This document shows positions 1 to 11,600 of a stretch of 64,000 nucleotides of DNA, one piece after another. Numbering within the stretch: the stretch's first letter is position 1; each line of letters begins with the position of its first letter. This DNA is from Bigelowiella natans CCMP2755 (taxonomy: Eukaryota > Cercozoa > Chlorarachniophyceae). The position numbers were made by a program, and so were the translations under genes. Under the pieces are notes generated by a model that saw nothing but the letters and a program-made list of their open reading frames with translations, searched no databases and had not been told where the DNA came from. Where the stretch lies: positions 20,001-84,000 of the forward strand of contig ADNK01001378.1 in NCBI GenBank assembly GCA_000320545.1. Reading direction: 5' to 3'.

Positions 1-1423
1 CAACGTCGGACACGAGAAAAAACAAACTTATCACAATCAAGATTGCTCATTTTATCTGTTACTACAAAAATTATAATAATGTTTTACTACACAAAGAACT
101 ATTCTTTAGTTCCAGAAATAAGATGCGATAATATCCCAAAGTTACTGATGGAATTTGTCGTCTTCTTAATTTAAAAAAATAAATTAGTCTAATTGAAACG
201 AAACGACACCATTGTATCTGCGTTGTCGCAAATAATTAAAAATTGGGAGGATTGGCTTGGGGATGTTCTTTATGAGAAAAGAGCTCTAGGTCAGGGAAAA
301 AAAATGAAGAATTGGATCATGACGAAGAGGCTATCCTGCCTCAATGTCATTTGCGGGCTGGCAACCTGCGAACTTAGTGTAACGAAGGCGACGAGACATC
401 TCGCTTCATCCTAGAAGATTGGAGATATGAAGGACTGACGTCTGGACATTGATTAATCTCGTCGCAGTGAATGTAATGATTTTAAAGAATGCTGTGATAC
501 CTACGTGTACACGCCTTATTCATTACACCTTCGAATATTCACCAACTCATTTTGTTGAACATTTTTTGGCACTGTGATCTATGCTAGTATGCGGTGCGTA
601 ACCATTTATTTTGCGGAGCAATTTGTTGATAATTTGCCAGCATGTGCGTCTAGCTAGCTAGGTATGACAAGGTTGGCGGCTGCTAGCTAGCTTGGCTGCA
701 CTGCGCTAGCATGGACTGTCGTCGCACATCTAGCAGATCGACATGTCGCAAAATGTGCACATGGCATAACAGCACATGTGCAGCATGCAGCATGGCCCAC
801 CATGTGTGCAAGCTACAGCTAGACGGATGCAATGCTATATGCTAGCATCGCAATGGATCAATTGAATTTGTTCGCAATGCTGTCAGCAGGATGGCGTCCA
901 TCCTTGTGTACGTAGCTGTGCAATGCATGTGTGCATTGCTAGCTAGCTGGACTGCATGTGCGTGCTGGCTCCAACAACACGCATGCTACGTACGTATACG
1001 TCCACATAGCAGACGTATGATCCACCGCGCTTTCAACTATTGGATCACGCTAGTACGCTTCGCACACATTCGTGAGAGCATCGATATAGCACACCAGCAT
1101 GCAGATCGGCCAGATCATGACCCTGAAGTAGCTGGCACATTGTTAGACACTCTTTGCATGCATGTACGACATCTCGGCGCTGTAGCTGCTGCATTGCATA
1201 GCTACATAAGGCTAGAAGGATGACCATTGAACAAATCTGATTAATTACATCCGTCTTCTATTACATCTCGGTGGGCGACACACATATATAGGTGTACGTA
1301 GAGAAGATTTGTTAGGACGTACGTGCGTAGGCACAGCATCTGTCTAAGCACGCACCACCGTGCGGCGACGCTCCGTGGCAACTGTGGATGCTTCCGATCC
1401 ATATGTCAACCTTCTAGTTCACA
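1..1423. other. Left flank, downstream of CEP120
   Basis: No gene is recognised here. Bases 1-560 are AT-rich and featureless. From about 560 to 1240 the sequence is dense in short self-complementary words such as GCTAGC, GCATGC, CATG and TGCA, like the gaps behind most other genes in the window. Open frames at 891-1223 (+) and 1045-1227 (-) overlap each other inside this zone and show no protein-like features. Confidence 0.5.
1178..1270 (-). repeat. Dispersed repeat family, copy C
   Basis: Read on the minus strand, this segment contains GACGGATGTAAT, then CAATGGTCATCCT, then ATGTAGCTATGCA, then AGCTACAGCG, in the same order and similar spacing as two plus-strand copies near 40.6 and 40.8 kb. 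I see no open frame or terminal inverted repeats, so the repeat type is unknown. Confidence 0.6.
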
Positions 1424-4400
1424 TCATTCGCTTTGTGCTAGAGCTTGAATTCGGGAAGCCAGCCGTTCCACCATGGGATGATCCGCCAAATAAACACCAG
1501 AATTCAAAAGATCTCGACGCTCCGCTTCCAGCCGGCTAATTTCCTGAGAAGTGCGAGGTAGTACAATTAGGGTAAAGAATTTCTGATGTGACCTATCCTA
1601 GGACCGTTGCATGTTTATGCGCTCCTCCGACCATGGGCGCCACAAGAGGGACCTCCTTGGCCATGGATACCTCAGCGGATTCTAATACTGACGGTGCCGT
1701 CGCCCCCTCTGCTTCAAAAACGGGTAATTTGAACTTCACGTCTGGTCGCACTTGAGGCGACGATCCGCTGCCGAGAGCCGCGTACAAATCCTGCTTTATA
1801 GCTAGGAGCTCATTGCGCATATTTGTAGCTTTGCTTTCCCTTTGCTGACGTGTATACGCCGCTCGAAGTCGTGCAATTTCTTTTTCTTCCATCTGAGTAT
1901 TGTGTGTGTGGATTTAATACGTAAATTTGTCATATTCTGATTGCAAAATACGGTAAAAAATTGTTCGCAATTTTTCTCGTGATGGCGAGCAAAAAGGAAA
2001 TAGATTCACTGTTTAATACCTTGAGCCTTTTTTCATGATCCGCATCTCGTAGTCGCCTGAGACGCACGATTTCTTCTAAGCATTTCCGAAGGTGCGCCTG
2101 AATGAATTGCTATATCGTCATCTTCCGCGAAATAAACCAAGTGACACGGCATCACCTTTGCCCTAGCCTCCGACTCCTTCGCGCCTCTCAAGTCCTGCCT
2201 CACTTCTCTAAGAAAATGATACAGCCACTTCCGTTATGTTCCTGAATAGATATCGTCCCGCCCCCCCCCCCCCCCCCCCCCCCCCCTTAGATGTTGTTCG
2301 TATGTCCTAGTCTTCCTCACTTTATCTCCAGATCCTTCTCGGTAATCTTCTGCCTCAGCCCGGCGACTTGTGATTTGTCCATCTTCTGCTTAAACCTTTG
2401 GAATTCCATCTCCACCTATTCCGTTTCATAAAGCAAAAATGATCGCTAGTCCAGAGAAAGGAGGGCCGGCGAGGGGGGGGGGGAAGAGGAGATGGAGATG
2501 GGGCTCCTCACCGCTTTCTTGGATGCTGTCAGAGTCTCTATGCGCTTCTTTAAAACCTTTTTCGAAAAAATATCAGGCAATGGATCAGAATCCGTTATTC
2601 CCTAGGCCTCGTTATTTTTGGAGCACACGCTACCTTGTTTTGCTGTTTTATCTCCGTATTGTGCAGTTTCAGTATTGACTATGAATCGACACCAGAATGT
2701 TTCTCGTCAGAATTACCACAACTAAAGCTGCTACAACAACAACTACTACTACTACTACTACTAACAATAGTAATAATGAAAAAAAATAAGCTACAACTGC
2801 TACCATTTCGTGTTTATGCTGGTCTTTCAGTCGCTTTAGGGCAAGCATAGTTTCATGCCCCTGCGCCTCGTAGTCCCGATGCAGTTTTTTCTTATGCTAC
2901 GTGGGAGGAAGGGGGGAAGAGGAAGGACAAAGTTATGCGTATGCTGACAACATTTAGTTTCATAAGTCAAAAAGAGGTTTAGGATCGATACTTCCTCGAG
3001 AGCACTCTCCCCATTTTTCAATGCCTTCTCTTGTCTTTCGCACTCGAACAAAGCCTATGCGCAGACGATCATATTTTCAGCAGGAGGAAGGTTAATTTTG
3101 CAGTTGGAAGCAGCAAGTACGTGTTTGAGCTTCTTCTCAAGATTCCCTAGTTCTTGTGTTCTCTGCTCGTAGGCCTCCTCTCGTGCGGCCAATTGTTTCT
3201 GTGTGGTCCGAATGACAAATGAAACCAACGTGTCGCTATTCCATTACCAAAAAGAGCATGAACCTGAAATTCTGCTTCAAGCTCTTGCGCTCTCTGCTTC
3301 TCCCGCTTCTTCCAAATATTCTCCCATCTTGCAAGAATTGTTTGATGGAGTTAGAATGAGAGAGAGATTGAGCGCAATCGAAAAAGCTTTTTGCTTCTTA
3401 CCTCTTTTCCTCAGCCCTTCTCCACATTTCCAGCTCCCAGGCTAGTTGATAGCCCATAATCTGCGGAACTTTGTTTGTAGACTTTTCTTCACTTGTGGCA
3501 GCGGCCTGGGGAGTCGAAGCTGTTGCCTCCTTTATTTGTGCGGAAGAGGCTAGAGCCTTTCCTTTACTATCAGGCGATACTCCAGATCCGAAATCCTCCA
3601 GGGTGAGGATGATACGAACTGACCCAACACGCTCGATGCCTTTGATGGTCAAACCGGAAAAAAAGCGCTGAGCCCAAAATGGGATGAAGTATATATAGAG
3701 AGTATGCATGTTTTGTTCTATGTATTTTTTGGTTGCTGTGCTTCGACCTTTCTGATGTACAGATTCTCGATATATTGTACAATAGTTATCGACGGCTTGA
3801 AGAGTTGCATTGCTGCTATTTCCAGATATCGAAGCTGATGGAGTCCCGCCTGGTTGAGGGGCATCCACAGTAAAAACGGGAGCAGAAAGCAGTCCATCTA
3901 GGTCGCGACGGACGATACCAAGCTCCTCCCGCTGTCCATTTTTAAGTCTCTTGAAGACCTTTAGAGGGAGGAAAAACAAATTAATAGGCCAAGATAAGTT
4001 GTATTTAAGACTAGATTAAATACCTGTACAATTAGAGGCTTATTCCTGAAAGCTGTTTCGAGCTCTTTACGCGTGCACTGGAATTCGAACGAGCAGAATC
4101 CGTTTGGGAGCATTACTTCTTTCCCCCTCTGAACCTCTACGTCAGGTTCCGTCTCCAAAGGAGCTATTGGTGCAGCTCTAAACAGTGGATACGAGTATCT
4201 CAGGAAAACGTGGCACTTTTTTACTATGCCTCGCACAGAGCGGAGATCTACGCTCACACGATATTTTCTCGTGGATGAGGAGTAAAAATCAGATGGAAAC
4301 TGTCTCTGCTGGGATGTTTGAGACTGCCGGTTGTGATGAGCTGGCGCGGGACTCTCCGAAGACGCTGATGATGACACTTGTGGCTCAGGGGATCTTTCAG

Positions 4401-4575
4401 GAACATGATCACACCGCATGTTTTGCGTTGCTGAAGTATCGGTCGTAGGAGGCAATTTGGTCATCGGCGTCGGTTCCTTGAGTTCTCTTCTTGTCTTTTC
4501 TTCAGCGGGGGTAGTATTATCGTTGGTAGGTTCTTCATCTTCGAATGCATCGTCAGCGTAATCGTCCTCGTCGCT
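1424..4575 (-). CDS. CEP120: CEP120-like centriole protein, multi-exon, N-terminus not found
   Basis: CEP120 promotes centriole elongation and ciliogenesis. The exon 4575-4024 encodes the CEP120-specific C2 region: YRVSVDLRSVRGI, then FLRYSYP, then a proline-rich EVMLPNGFCSFEF stretch, as in animal CEP120. The next exon (from 3958) continues with LGIVRRDLDGLLSAP and SVRIILTLEDFG, then the family's ALELEMW-like segment as LAWELEMWRRAEEKR. Small exons follow that encode a coiled coil (WKKREKQRAQELEAEFQ; QLAAREEAYEQRTQELG; VEMEFQRFKQKMDKSQ; IARLRAAYTRQQRES). The last exon has the conserved tail ERRDLLNSGVYLADHP and ends in TGA at 1424-1426. Animal CEP120 has about 400 more residues upstream with further C2 domains. 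Only about 720 bp separate this exon from DRC4, so those domains are probably missing. The first visible exon starts with an acidic stretch (SDEDDYADDAFEDEE); its upstream exon and ATG were not found. Confidence 0.8.
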
Positions 4576-5300
4576 CTAAACAGCAAAGTTTTTTGGATAA
4601 GCAATTCAAGACTGAGCAATGAACCAGGTCACATGAAAATGACATTGCCGGCCACATCTATGAGTACTTTCTTGACTCATGAATGTGGTAGAGAGAGGGG
4701 GCAGACTCTCTGTAAGGAATCATAAAATGAAAAAAACCTAATCTTTTTTTTGCAAGTAATCCGTATCATTAAATTAAATAAAGGAATTCAGGAAGAATGG
4801 AGGTAGGTTGGGGGAGGACCATTCCAACGTTGGAGAGCAAACGACTTCCCGCCAACCAAGCACTTTTCAGTTCCGAATTGTGTTCAGTAAATCGCAAAAT
4901 GCAGACGAAAAATGTCAATCTTGAGGACCCAATCGATGTCTTCTTCAGAAATTGTCCTGTATCTGAAATTAGATATTACAACTTCACGTTTCCAATAAAT
5001 TGACCACAGAAACTCATTCTACGACATTTGAAAAATGGGTTTCATTTCATAAATGAGACCTAATCTTCACGAAGGGGGATATCTAATAGCCAGATTCATA
5101 GACTTAATTTCTTCTTAAAGCCAAACGGAGCCAGAACTGAAACGAATTTATCATTTATTGTGATATAACGTACATTAGTGTAACGCGACAACCTATTCTG
5201 TTGTCGCATATCGAAAACAGTTCAAACATTCGTTTTAACTCTTCAAGCGAAACTCTCCCCCAACACGTAAAACAAGTGGAGCCGGTCGACATCAGGAACG
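4576..5300. promoter_or_regulatory. Head-to-head spacer between CEP120 and DRC4
   Basis: This roughly 0.7 kb gap lies between two divergent ciliary genes and probably holds both promoters plus a missing first exon of CEP120. It lacks the GCATGC/GCTAGC word density seen in tail-to-tail gaps. GTAACGCGACAAC at 5180-5192 resembles an RFX X-box with imperfect half-sites, which is only suggestive. Confidence 0.4.
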
Positions 5301-6926
5301 ATGGTGACTCCCTAGAAAATTCATTAGAATCAAATAACTTTTTCTAGGGTTCATTAGAAAGTGAGTATACCTGTCTTACAGGCGAAGAAGAAAAAGGGAA
5401 AGAAAAAGGGGAAAAAGAAAGAAGCAGCTCCTCCAGATCCAATACTACTTGAGATACAAACGTATCCACTAGATAAGGTGCCAGAGAGCAATCTCAACTT
5501 TTAGAAGATTTACCTTCATGCATAATCTAATCACACACGAATGCAGGTCAATGCCCAGAGAGAGGAGCTCCGAGCAAAGCTGAAGGTTAAAAAACTAATT
5601 TTGTATTACTGTGGAATGCAGGTTGACATTATTACCAATACTGTTAATCAGGAGATAAGAAGGAATCGAAACTACTACATGCTCGAGCGTGATGCAATCC
5701 AGCAGTATCATTACATAGTATGCCAGGAAAACGAGGAATTGAAAGCTGAAATTCGAAATCTCGAGAGTGAGGTGGAGAGGAAAACTCGAGCCCATAGAGA
5801 TGCAATCAAAATATATCTCCAAAAGGTGACGCATTTAGAGTATGAACACTCTCACAATCTGGCAATGGTGAAAGAAGCAAGGAACAAGGAGTTGCACGAA
5901 GAGGCCGAATTCCATAACGAGAAAAGACAGGAGCTTTACAAGATGAAGGCGGAAATAGAGCAGGATTTTGAGAAAGAAAAGAAAGATCAGGAAGCCCAAA
6001 TCAAACTTAAACAAGAGCAAAATCGGGAGGAACTTGCCGCAATGCGGGCAGCTCATGAAGAAAAGCATTTAAAATTGAAAAAAAAATATGATAGGCGGCT
6101 CCAACAACTAATTGAAGATCTCGAATTAAGGAGAAAAATCGAAATTCATGAAATCGAAGAGCGTAAAAATGGCCATATCAACCAGCTTATAGAAAATCAC
6201 GAGAAAAGCTTCAATGGAATGAGAGCGTATTACAATTCACTGACGAAGGACAACCTGGGCCTCATTAAGTCTCTAAAAGATGAACTGACCAGTCTCAAGA
6301 CTAGGCAAGAGCAGCATGAAAAGACGATTGCTGATTACAACGCCAGGAATAAACAACTTCAGCAGCCTAAAAGTAAGGCCGAGGCGGAAGTAGCAGAACT
6401 TCAAGAGAAGCTCAAGAACTATCAGAAAGATAAGCTTTCCCTGAAACATTCACGGCAGCGTGCGATAACGCTGGAGGAGAACTTGAAACAGATGAGAAGA
6501 GAGCAAAAGAAGCTTGAAGTGAAATTCAATGCCGTAAAAGAGGAATGTAAGGAATTGTATGACACGTTCGATGATGTCGTAGTGAGCGTCAAGAAAAAAG
6601 GAGAGGCACAAAATGGAAGATTGGAGGAACTGGTGAAGAAAAAGTCAAACGAATTTGCAGAAAAGAAGGCTCAGTTCACCTCTCTAATTAAGACTACACA
6701 GCTTGATCCAGTGGCTATCGGGGCAAAGCTGGACTCAGATCTAGCATCGAAGAATACAGAGCTGAAACAACTTCAGTACGAGAACGCTAAAATTGCAAAA
6801 GCTCACGATGATCTCGTCCGTGTATATGAGGCCAAGCTACGCAAGATGGGTATACCAGAAGGCGAATTGAACACTCGACCCTTCGTTAGCAAGGCTAACA
6901 CCGCTCCAGCTGATGTTATCATTTAA
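5301..6926 (+). CDS. DRC4: Dynein regulatory complex subunit 4 (GAS8)
   Basis: DRC4/GAS8 is a coiled-coil subunit of the nexin-dynein regulatory complex on axonemal doublets, needed for ciliary beating. The exon 5382-5477 encodes the typical lysine-rich start (AKKKKGKKKGKKKEA). An intron at 5478-5546 leads into one long open exon to the TAA at 6924-6926. The family signature NRNYYMLERDAI and the GAS domain (YEHSHNLAMVKEARNKEL, LIENHEKSFNGMRAYYNS) are clear, and the protein is coiled coil almost throughout. The size, about 480 residues, is normal. The start is inferred: ATG at 5301 followed at once by a GT donor would make a first coding exon of only ATG, splicing to 5382. A 36-base stretch at 5586-5621 has intron-like ends but is also open in frame. 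Confidence 0.88.
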
Positions 6927-8638
6927 TTATTTTCAACAAAACTACTAGACTACTTGATCGAGTAGCAGCGAATAAATTTGAGAACATGGCATGTAGCCAA
7001 CAAGAAATGTGCAAGCGACTGGCAGCGCTTCATCACGTGTGTCCACAGAAGTTCAGGGGAAGTCTAGAAGTCACATGTCTGGGTTTGCGATGCGCACTGG
7101 CATTTGGTGTCGTAAATTCAGCTAAATGCGCGCTTCATGCATGCATCCAATGCATCAAAACCATGCATATGGGCACACTTGTGTACAATGTTGTCAGGCG
7201 GAAGCAACGGGTGCAAGCATGCAATGTGCGAAGATGTTTGCAACTAGCCACAGGCAAGAAATAAACTGTATGTGGAGAGTAGATCAAATGATGGTGAACA
7301 CTAGCACTGCTAGACTGTTTTGTGCATCTAGGCATCTGCATTGCTAGATTATGATTGCCACGTTAGCACGTTAGCACGTCAGAACATGTCCCTAACCATT
7401 CTGCATCGCGGCCATCCCAATTAGCCAAGCTATGCTACAGTGAGCTCGCTACACATGTGTAGCTCCCGACGCTACATGCTAGCGTGTCACGCAAGCCAAT
7501 CTTGCGCTGGATGCAATTGATCAGACGCACTGCGTATGCTATGATGGCATGCATCGCACATCGATCATGTTTGATGATCTAGATCGATCTGACTGCAGCG
7601 CTCATGCTAGCTAGAGCTAGCTAGAGCACGCCGCATCAGCGGATGCCGCTCCCCTCTAGCCCTACACCCTGTGCTGACGATGCGTGCACCAGTCTAGCAG
7701 TGTGTGTGTGTGTGAAACGAACAATCACACGCTAGCACGAGACGGCTGCGATGCTGTGCCACGCCGCGCAAACGACTGGCACAGACGAGCAACGTGACAT
7801 GCCAGTGTCAGCTGCAGCGCAGGGCAGGAGCGACAAAAACTAGAAAAGGGAAGGAAAGGTGACAAAGTTGAAGTGACAAGGCGAGCTAGCGAGTTGCAGG
7901 AGCGGCGTGCAACGTGCTACAGCATGTACACCGCTGTGCCCTTGCCTGCTGCTAAGCTTTCAATTGATGCATGGCGCAAATTTCTAACGATAGTATAATA
8001 GACACAGCAAGTCTATCATTAGTATGGTGTAGCATCCATCCATAGACCATGCGAAGAGAATCTTTAATTGTAATGTAATTATAACGTTGACATGCGCCAA
8101 ACGCTGGCACGAATCATGATTTGTTGTGACATGTCTCAGTAGTCTACATGTTCAGTAGCTATTAAAACTCGTAGCTATTTAGATCTGGCAATGGTCATTG
8201 TCGTAGTTGACATAGATCTATATCGTCTCGCCTCCTTCCTGTTACTATCTTTCCAAGGTTCACCATCTCCATCCACAATCGTTACACCAACACTGCGAAA
8301 CGCCTCAATCCACCTGATGACATCAATTCGAATCTTAGATCATGAAAGCTAATTTCACATTTAATTAACTTGAATGGTGAAACATATATCGGATGAAATA
8401 ACGACGCACTTCAATCGGAGCTCATTGCTTTCGAATCGAAAGATGAGGAGTCGCTTGGAAGTAAGGAGATTCAAGTAGCTTATTCTTAGAGCCCTTCCGT
8501 TTGCGGTCTATTAAGATTTTAGAATCAGTCGAACTTGCATAGAAAGTAGCTATATTCTGCACCAGCACATTGAATATTGAACATTGAACTTCGCATTGAT
8601 GCAAGAACTAAATGCTAATCAGAATGGGAAAACGCGCA
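6927..8638. other. Tail-to-tail gap, palindromic-word zone
   Basis: This is the 3'-3' gap between DRC4 and the RGS-DEP gene. From about 6980 to 8000 it is packed with GCATGC, GCTAGC, CATG and TGCA words. Open frames here (6986-7264, 7126-7347, 7135-7341) overlap on both strands and look spurious. Bases 8000-8638 are AT-rich with no recognised feature. Confidence 0.5.
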
Positions 8639-11600
8639 TTACGAATTACAAATGTTCGGTAGGATGTTTAGCAAAATACGAATAATTTGATTGTCGTATA
8701 CTGTTGCAGATCTGTCTCCTTGCGCAGCTTCTGTAACACAATTCTTTCCTTTGGGTGAAACTCGAGATGACGTTGGTCTTCCCAAATGTGCCCGAAGCTT
8801 TGAGTTGAATTCCATCTCTGATATGTGAGAATCCTTTTGAGAAAGGCTATGCGAATCAGGTTTTCTTAAAGTTTTCTTTGCTACTGGACTTCCAACAATG
8901 GAATTTAGACCGTCACTTGATGGTGAAGAAATCTGTACATCACGTTTTCCATCTAAGGATATCATTCTTTCCTTCGATTGGTTGAAGAAATCATTGTTGT
9001 AGCTAGCATAGGTGAACAGCTTCTGAGGCTCTTTCGTTGACTGGGTCGAGAAGTGAGCTTGTGACGATTTTGCTTCAGACAAAATTGCGGTGCTGCCAAT
9101 TAGGTTCACAGTGAAAAGCTCTGCCTCATCATTTTGCGTATGATAGAAGTGAAGACGTTTTCTTTCTTCGACAAGCATGCAGAATAAACGACTGTAATTG
9201 AAATGGCCTTTTATGAGCAGAAAGTCGTAAATATAATGAAACTTCCGTAGAACATTGTATACTGATAGCTTTGATACTAGGCTTGTGAAAGCGTAGAGTC
9301 TATTTTCCGAATCCCAAAACTCGGCTGAATGAGAAATAGAACCAGATACTTGCATGAACATACCATTATCCATCATGCGCTGACCTATGAGAACCGCCCT
9401 TTCCCTGGATGAGCATCTATTTGTATCGACCAGCCATGTAACAAAGTCATGTCCGTAAAAGGAACTCTCGAAACGATGTAGCTTTGCCCATCTTGTCCGC
9501 ACACTTTTGTGCGAATAATAGTATTTTTTAATTTCCATTAATTCGTCCAGAGTCTCTTCCATTGCTACGACTGTGTACGATTGCCTTACCCTTCGCCTTC
9601 TCAATATTCTCCGCATTAGAACCATATTATCAGGTTCAGCCTCATCTCTTTGTTTGGAGGTAAATTTAAACTTAAATCGCATAAAAGAGTCTCTTTCTAA
9701 CAGACTGAACACCTCTGCATATATTCCTCTAAATAAATCGCTTTGAAAATTTCCTTTTGTAGCATCTTCCAATAGTAAGTTAAGAAGCTTGTCGGATACA
9801 TTCAGCTGTTGGGGAGCATTTTCAGCCAAAAATTCTCCGATAATGTTTAACGCGGCTGCACGTCTTCTTTTTAGCCCCTTGATCCGACTATAGGCCTCTA
9901 CAGCGTCAAGGAAATTCAAAGATTCTGCAGCATGTTGCTGCAACAGATACTGAGAGAACTCGTGTTTGAAGAGAGGGTCAGCTAAGCAACTCGACAACCC
10001 TTGCAGATTTTTCTTCGGTAAATGAGGGAGACTACGGCGGTTCAGATGTGATCGAGACATCTTAGCGCTACTCAGACCCCTGGACTCTTTTCGTATTTCA
10101 GGGAGCAATTTCCATTCAGGCTGTGAAATAGATCTCTTGTTGATTCTGGCATCAATATACCTTGGTAAATTACTCGGGTTGTCGTCACGATATTGCTCGA
10201 CGTCATGTAATGGTACACCAGATCTGTCTTTCAATTTATATGTTAACTTCCGTTTCTGTTCCCGCTCGCATGGTGAAGGGAACGGAGTATGTATGTCTGC
10301 AGTTGCACTTTTCATTCTCACCCCTAAATTTATAACAAGATTTAGCAATGAAACTGTTTTTGGTAATCAGGCAATTAAACCGTACAATTCAAATCTTAAT
10401 GTGGGCAGAGTTTATAGCGACATGTCTTACTCGCTGGAAGAGGGGGCGGAGACTTCTTTTTATTTCCGTGAGAGTCGTCACACGTGAGCGCTCGCCTCCT
10501 TGGGGCAGGAGGTGGCTTTGACATTGACATTCGTATCCCACCCATGTAGGATCTATGATGTTCCTGTGAGGTTTTACCTATAGGAGCTTTCGAGTCGTCG
10601 TCCCCCTACCATATAGTAAAATATATGTATCATTTCTGCGAAAATTTCTATCGAATGGCAATCAAGCTACCGGGATGGAGGGCATCGATGAGCTCCTGAG
10701 AATAATAAGTGTCAACAACATAGGGCCGGGCCGATATGTGTATTCTGAACAAAGTCTAACAACCTAGATTTTGCCCCTTTCAATTCCTGAAACGTGTTCT
10801 CAACCTACATTATGAAATAAATTCATCTGATTTATGTTTTGGATAACAAAAAAACATATTCTTGTTGATAATCAAGAGATCATTTTCAGGATATACCTGA
10901 TGCTGCCGAGAAATTACTTTGCCATCGACACTAGTTATGGTTATGGTGTTAAAGTAAAGTTCAGCTACCCAAAATTCAAACTTATTATTCTTTGTACATT
11001 TTTGGGTTCTCTAAAGTCCAGCCGAATTTCTAATTATGACAACATGTATGTTGAAGTAGTGAGTAAATTATGCCATTCGATATGACATCTCATCTTGCCA
11101 CCTGAACGGTGTTGTCGTTCCCATTAGTTTTTGATTTTCTTTTGGCTTTGATACTATCTGAGTGCATAATATATGTTCACAAAATAATGATCATGCAGTT
11201 AGAAGAGACATGAAATTCAACAAAAGATTTCGACACCTAAGCTCCATCCATGGGTGCTATGCAAGAGCCTTAAAAATTTATGGGACCAAATATAAGCTAC
11301 AATGCAACAAATATTAAATTTTTATTCCTACTTAAGCAAACTATGAGATGCTGAATTAGAAGAATCCGTTGAGGATGAGTTCTGAGCAGTACTCTACATA
11401 TCCAATTGTCAGCAATTAAAACTTAATCCAATCGTCCGATAAAACGTACGCCCTTACCACAAAAGTGCTTTGAGGAGTATTGAAAGGAGTTTTGATGATC
11501 TATGAGGGTCACCAGGCACCACGTTAAGGGATAGTTTTCGTTTGGTGTTCTAAAAGATGTACCGATTTGAAGGTACTTTGAGGAGTGTTTTCTGGGGTTG

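Noticed and set aside
891-1227. Overlapping open frames on both strands
   Set aside because: They lie in a palindromic-word zone where low stop-codon density is expected on both strands; no protein features and they overlap the dispersed repeat.
6986-7347. Three overlapping small ORFs downstream of DRC4
   Set aside because: Same composition artefact; cysteine/histidine-rich translations come from TGCATG words.
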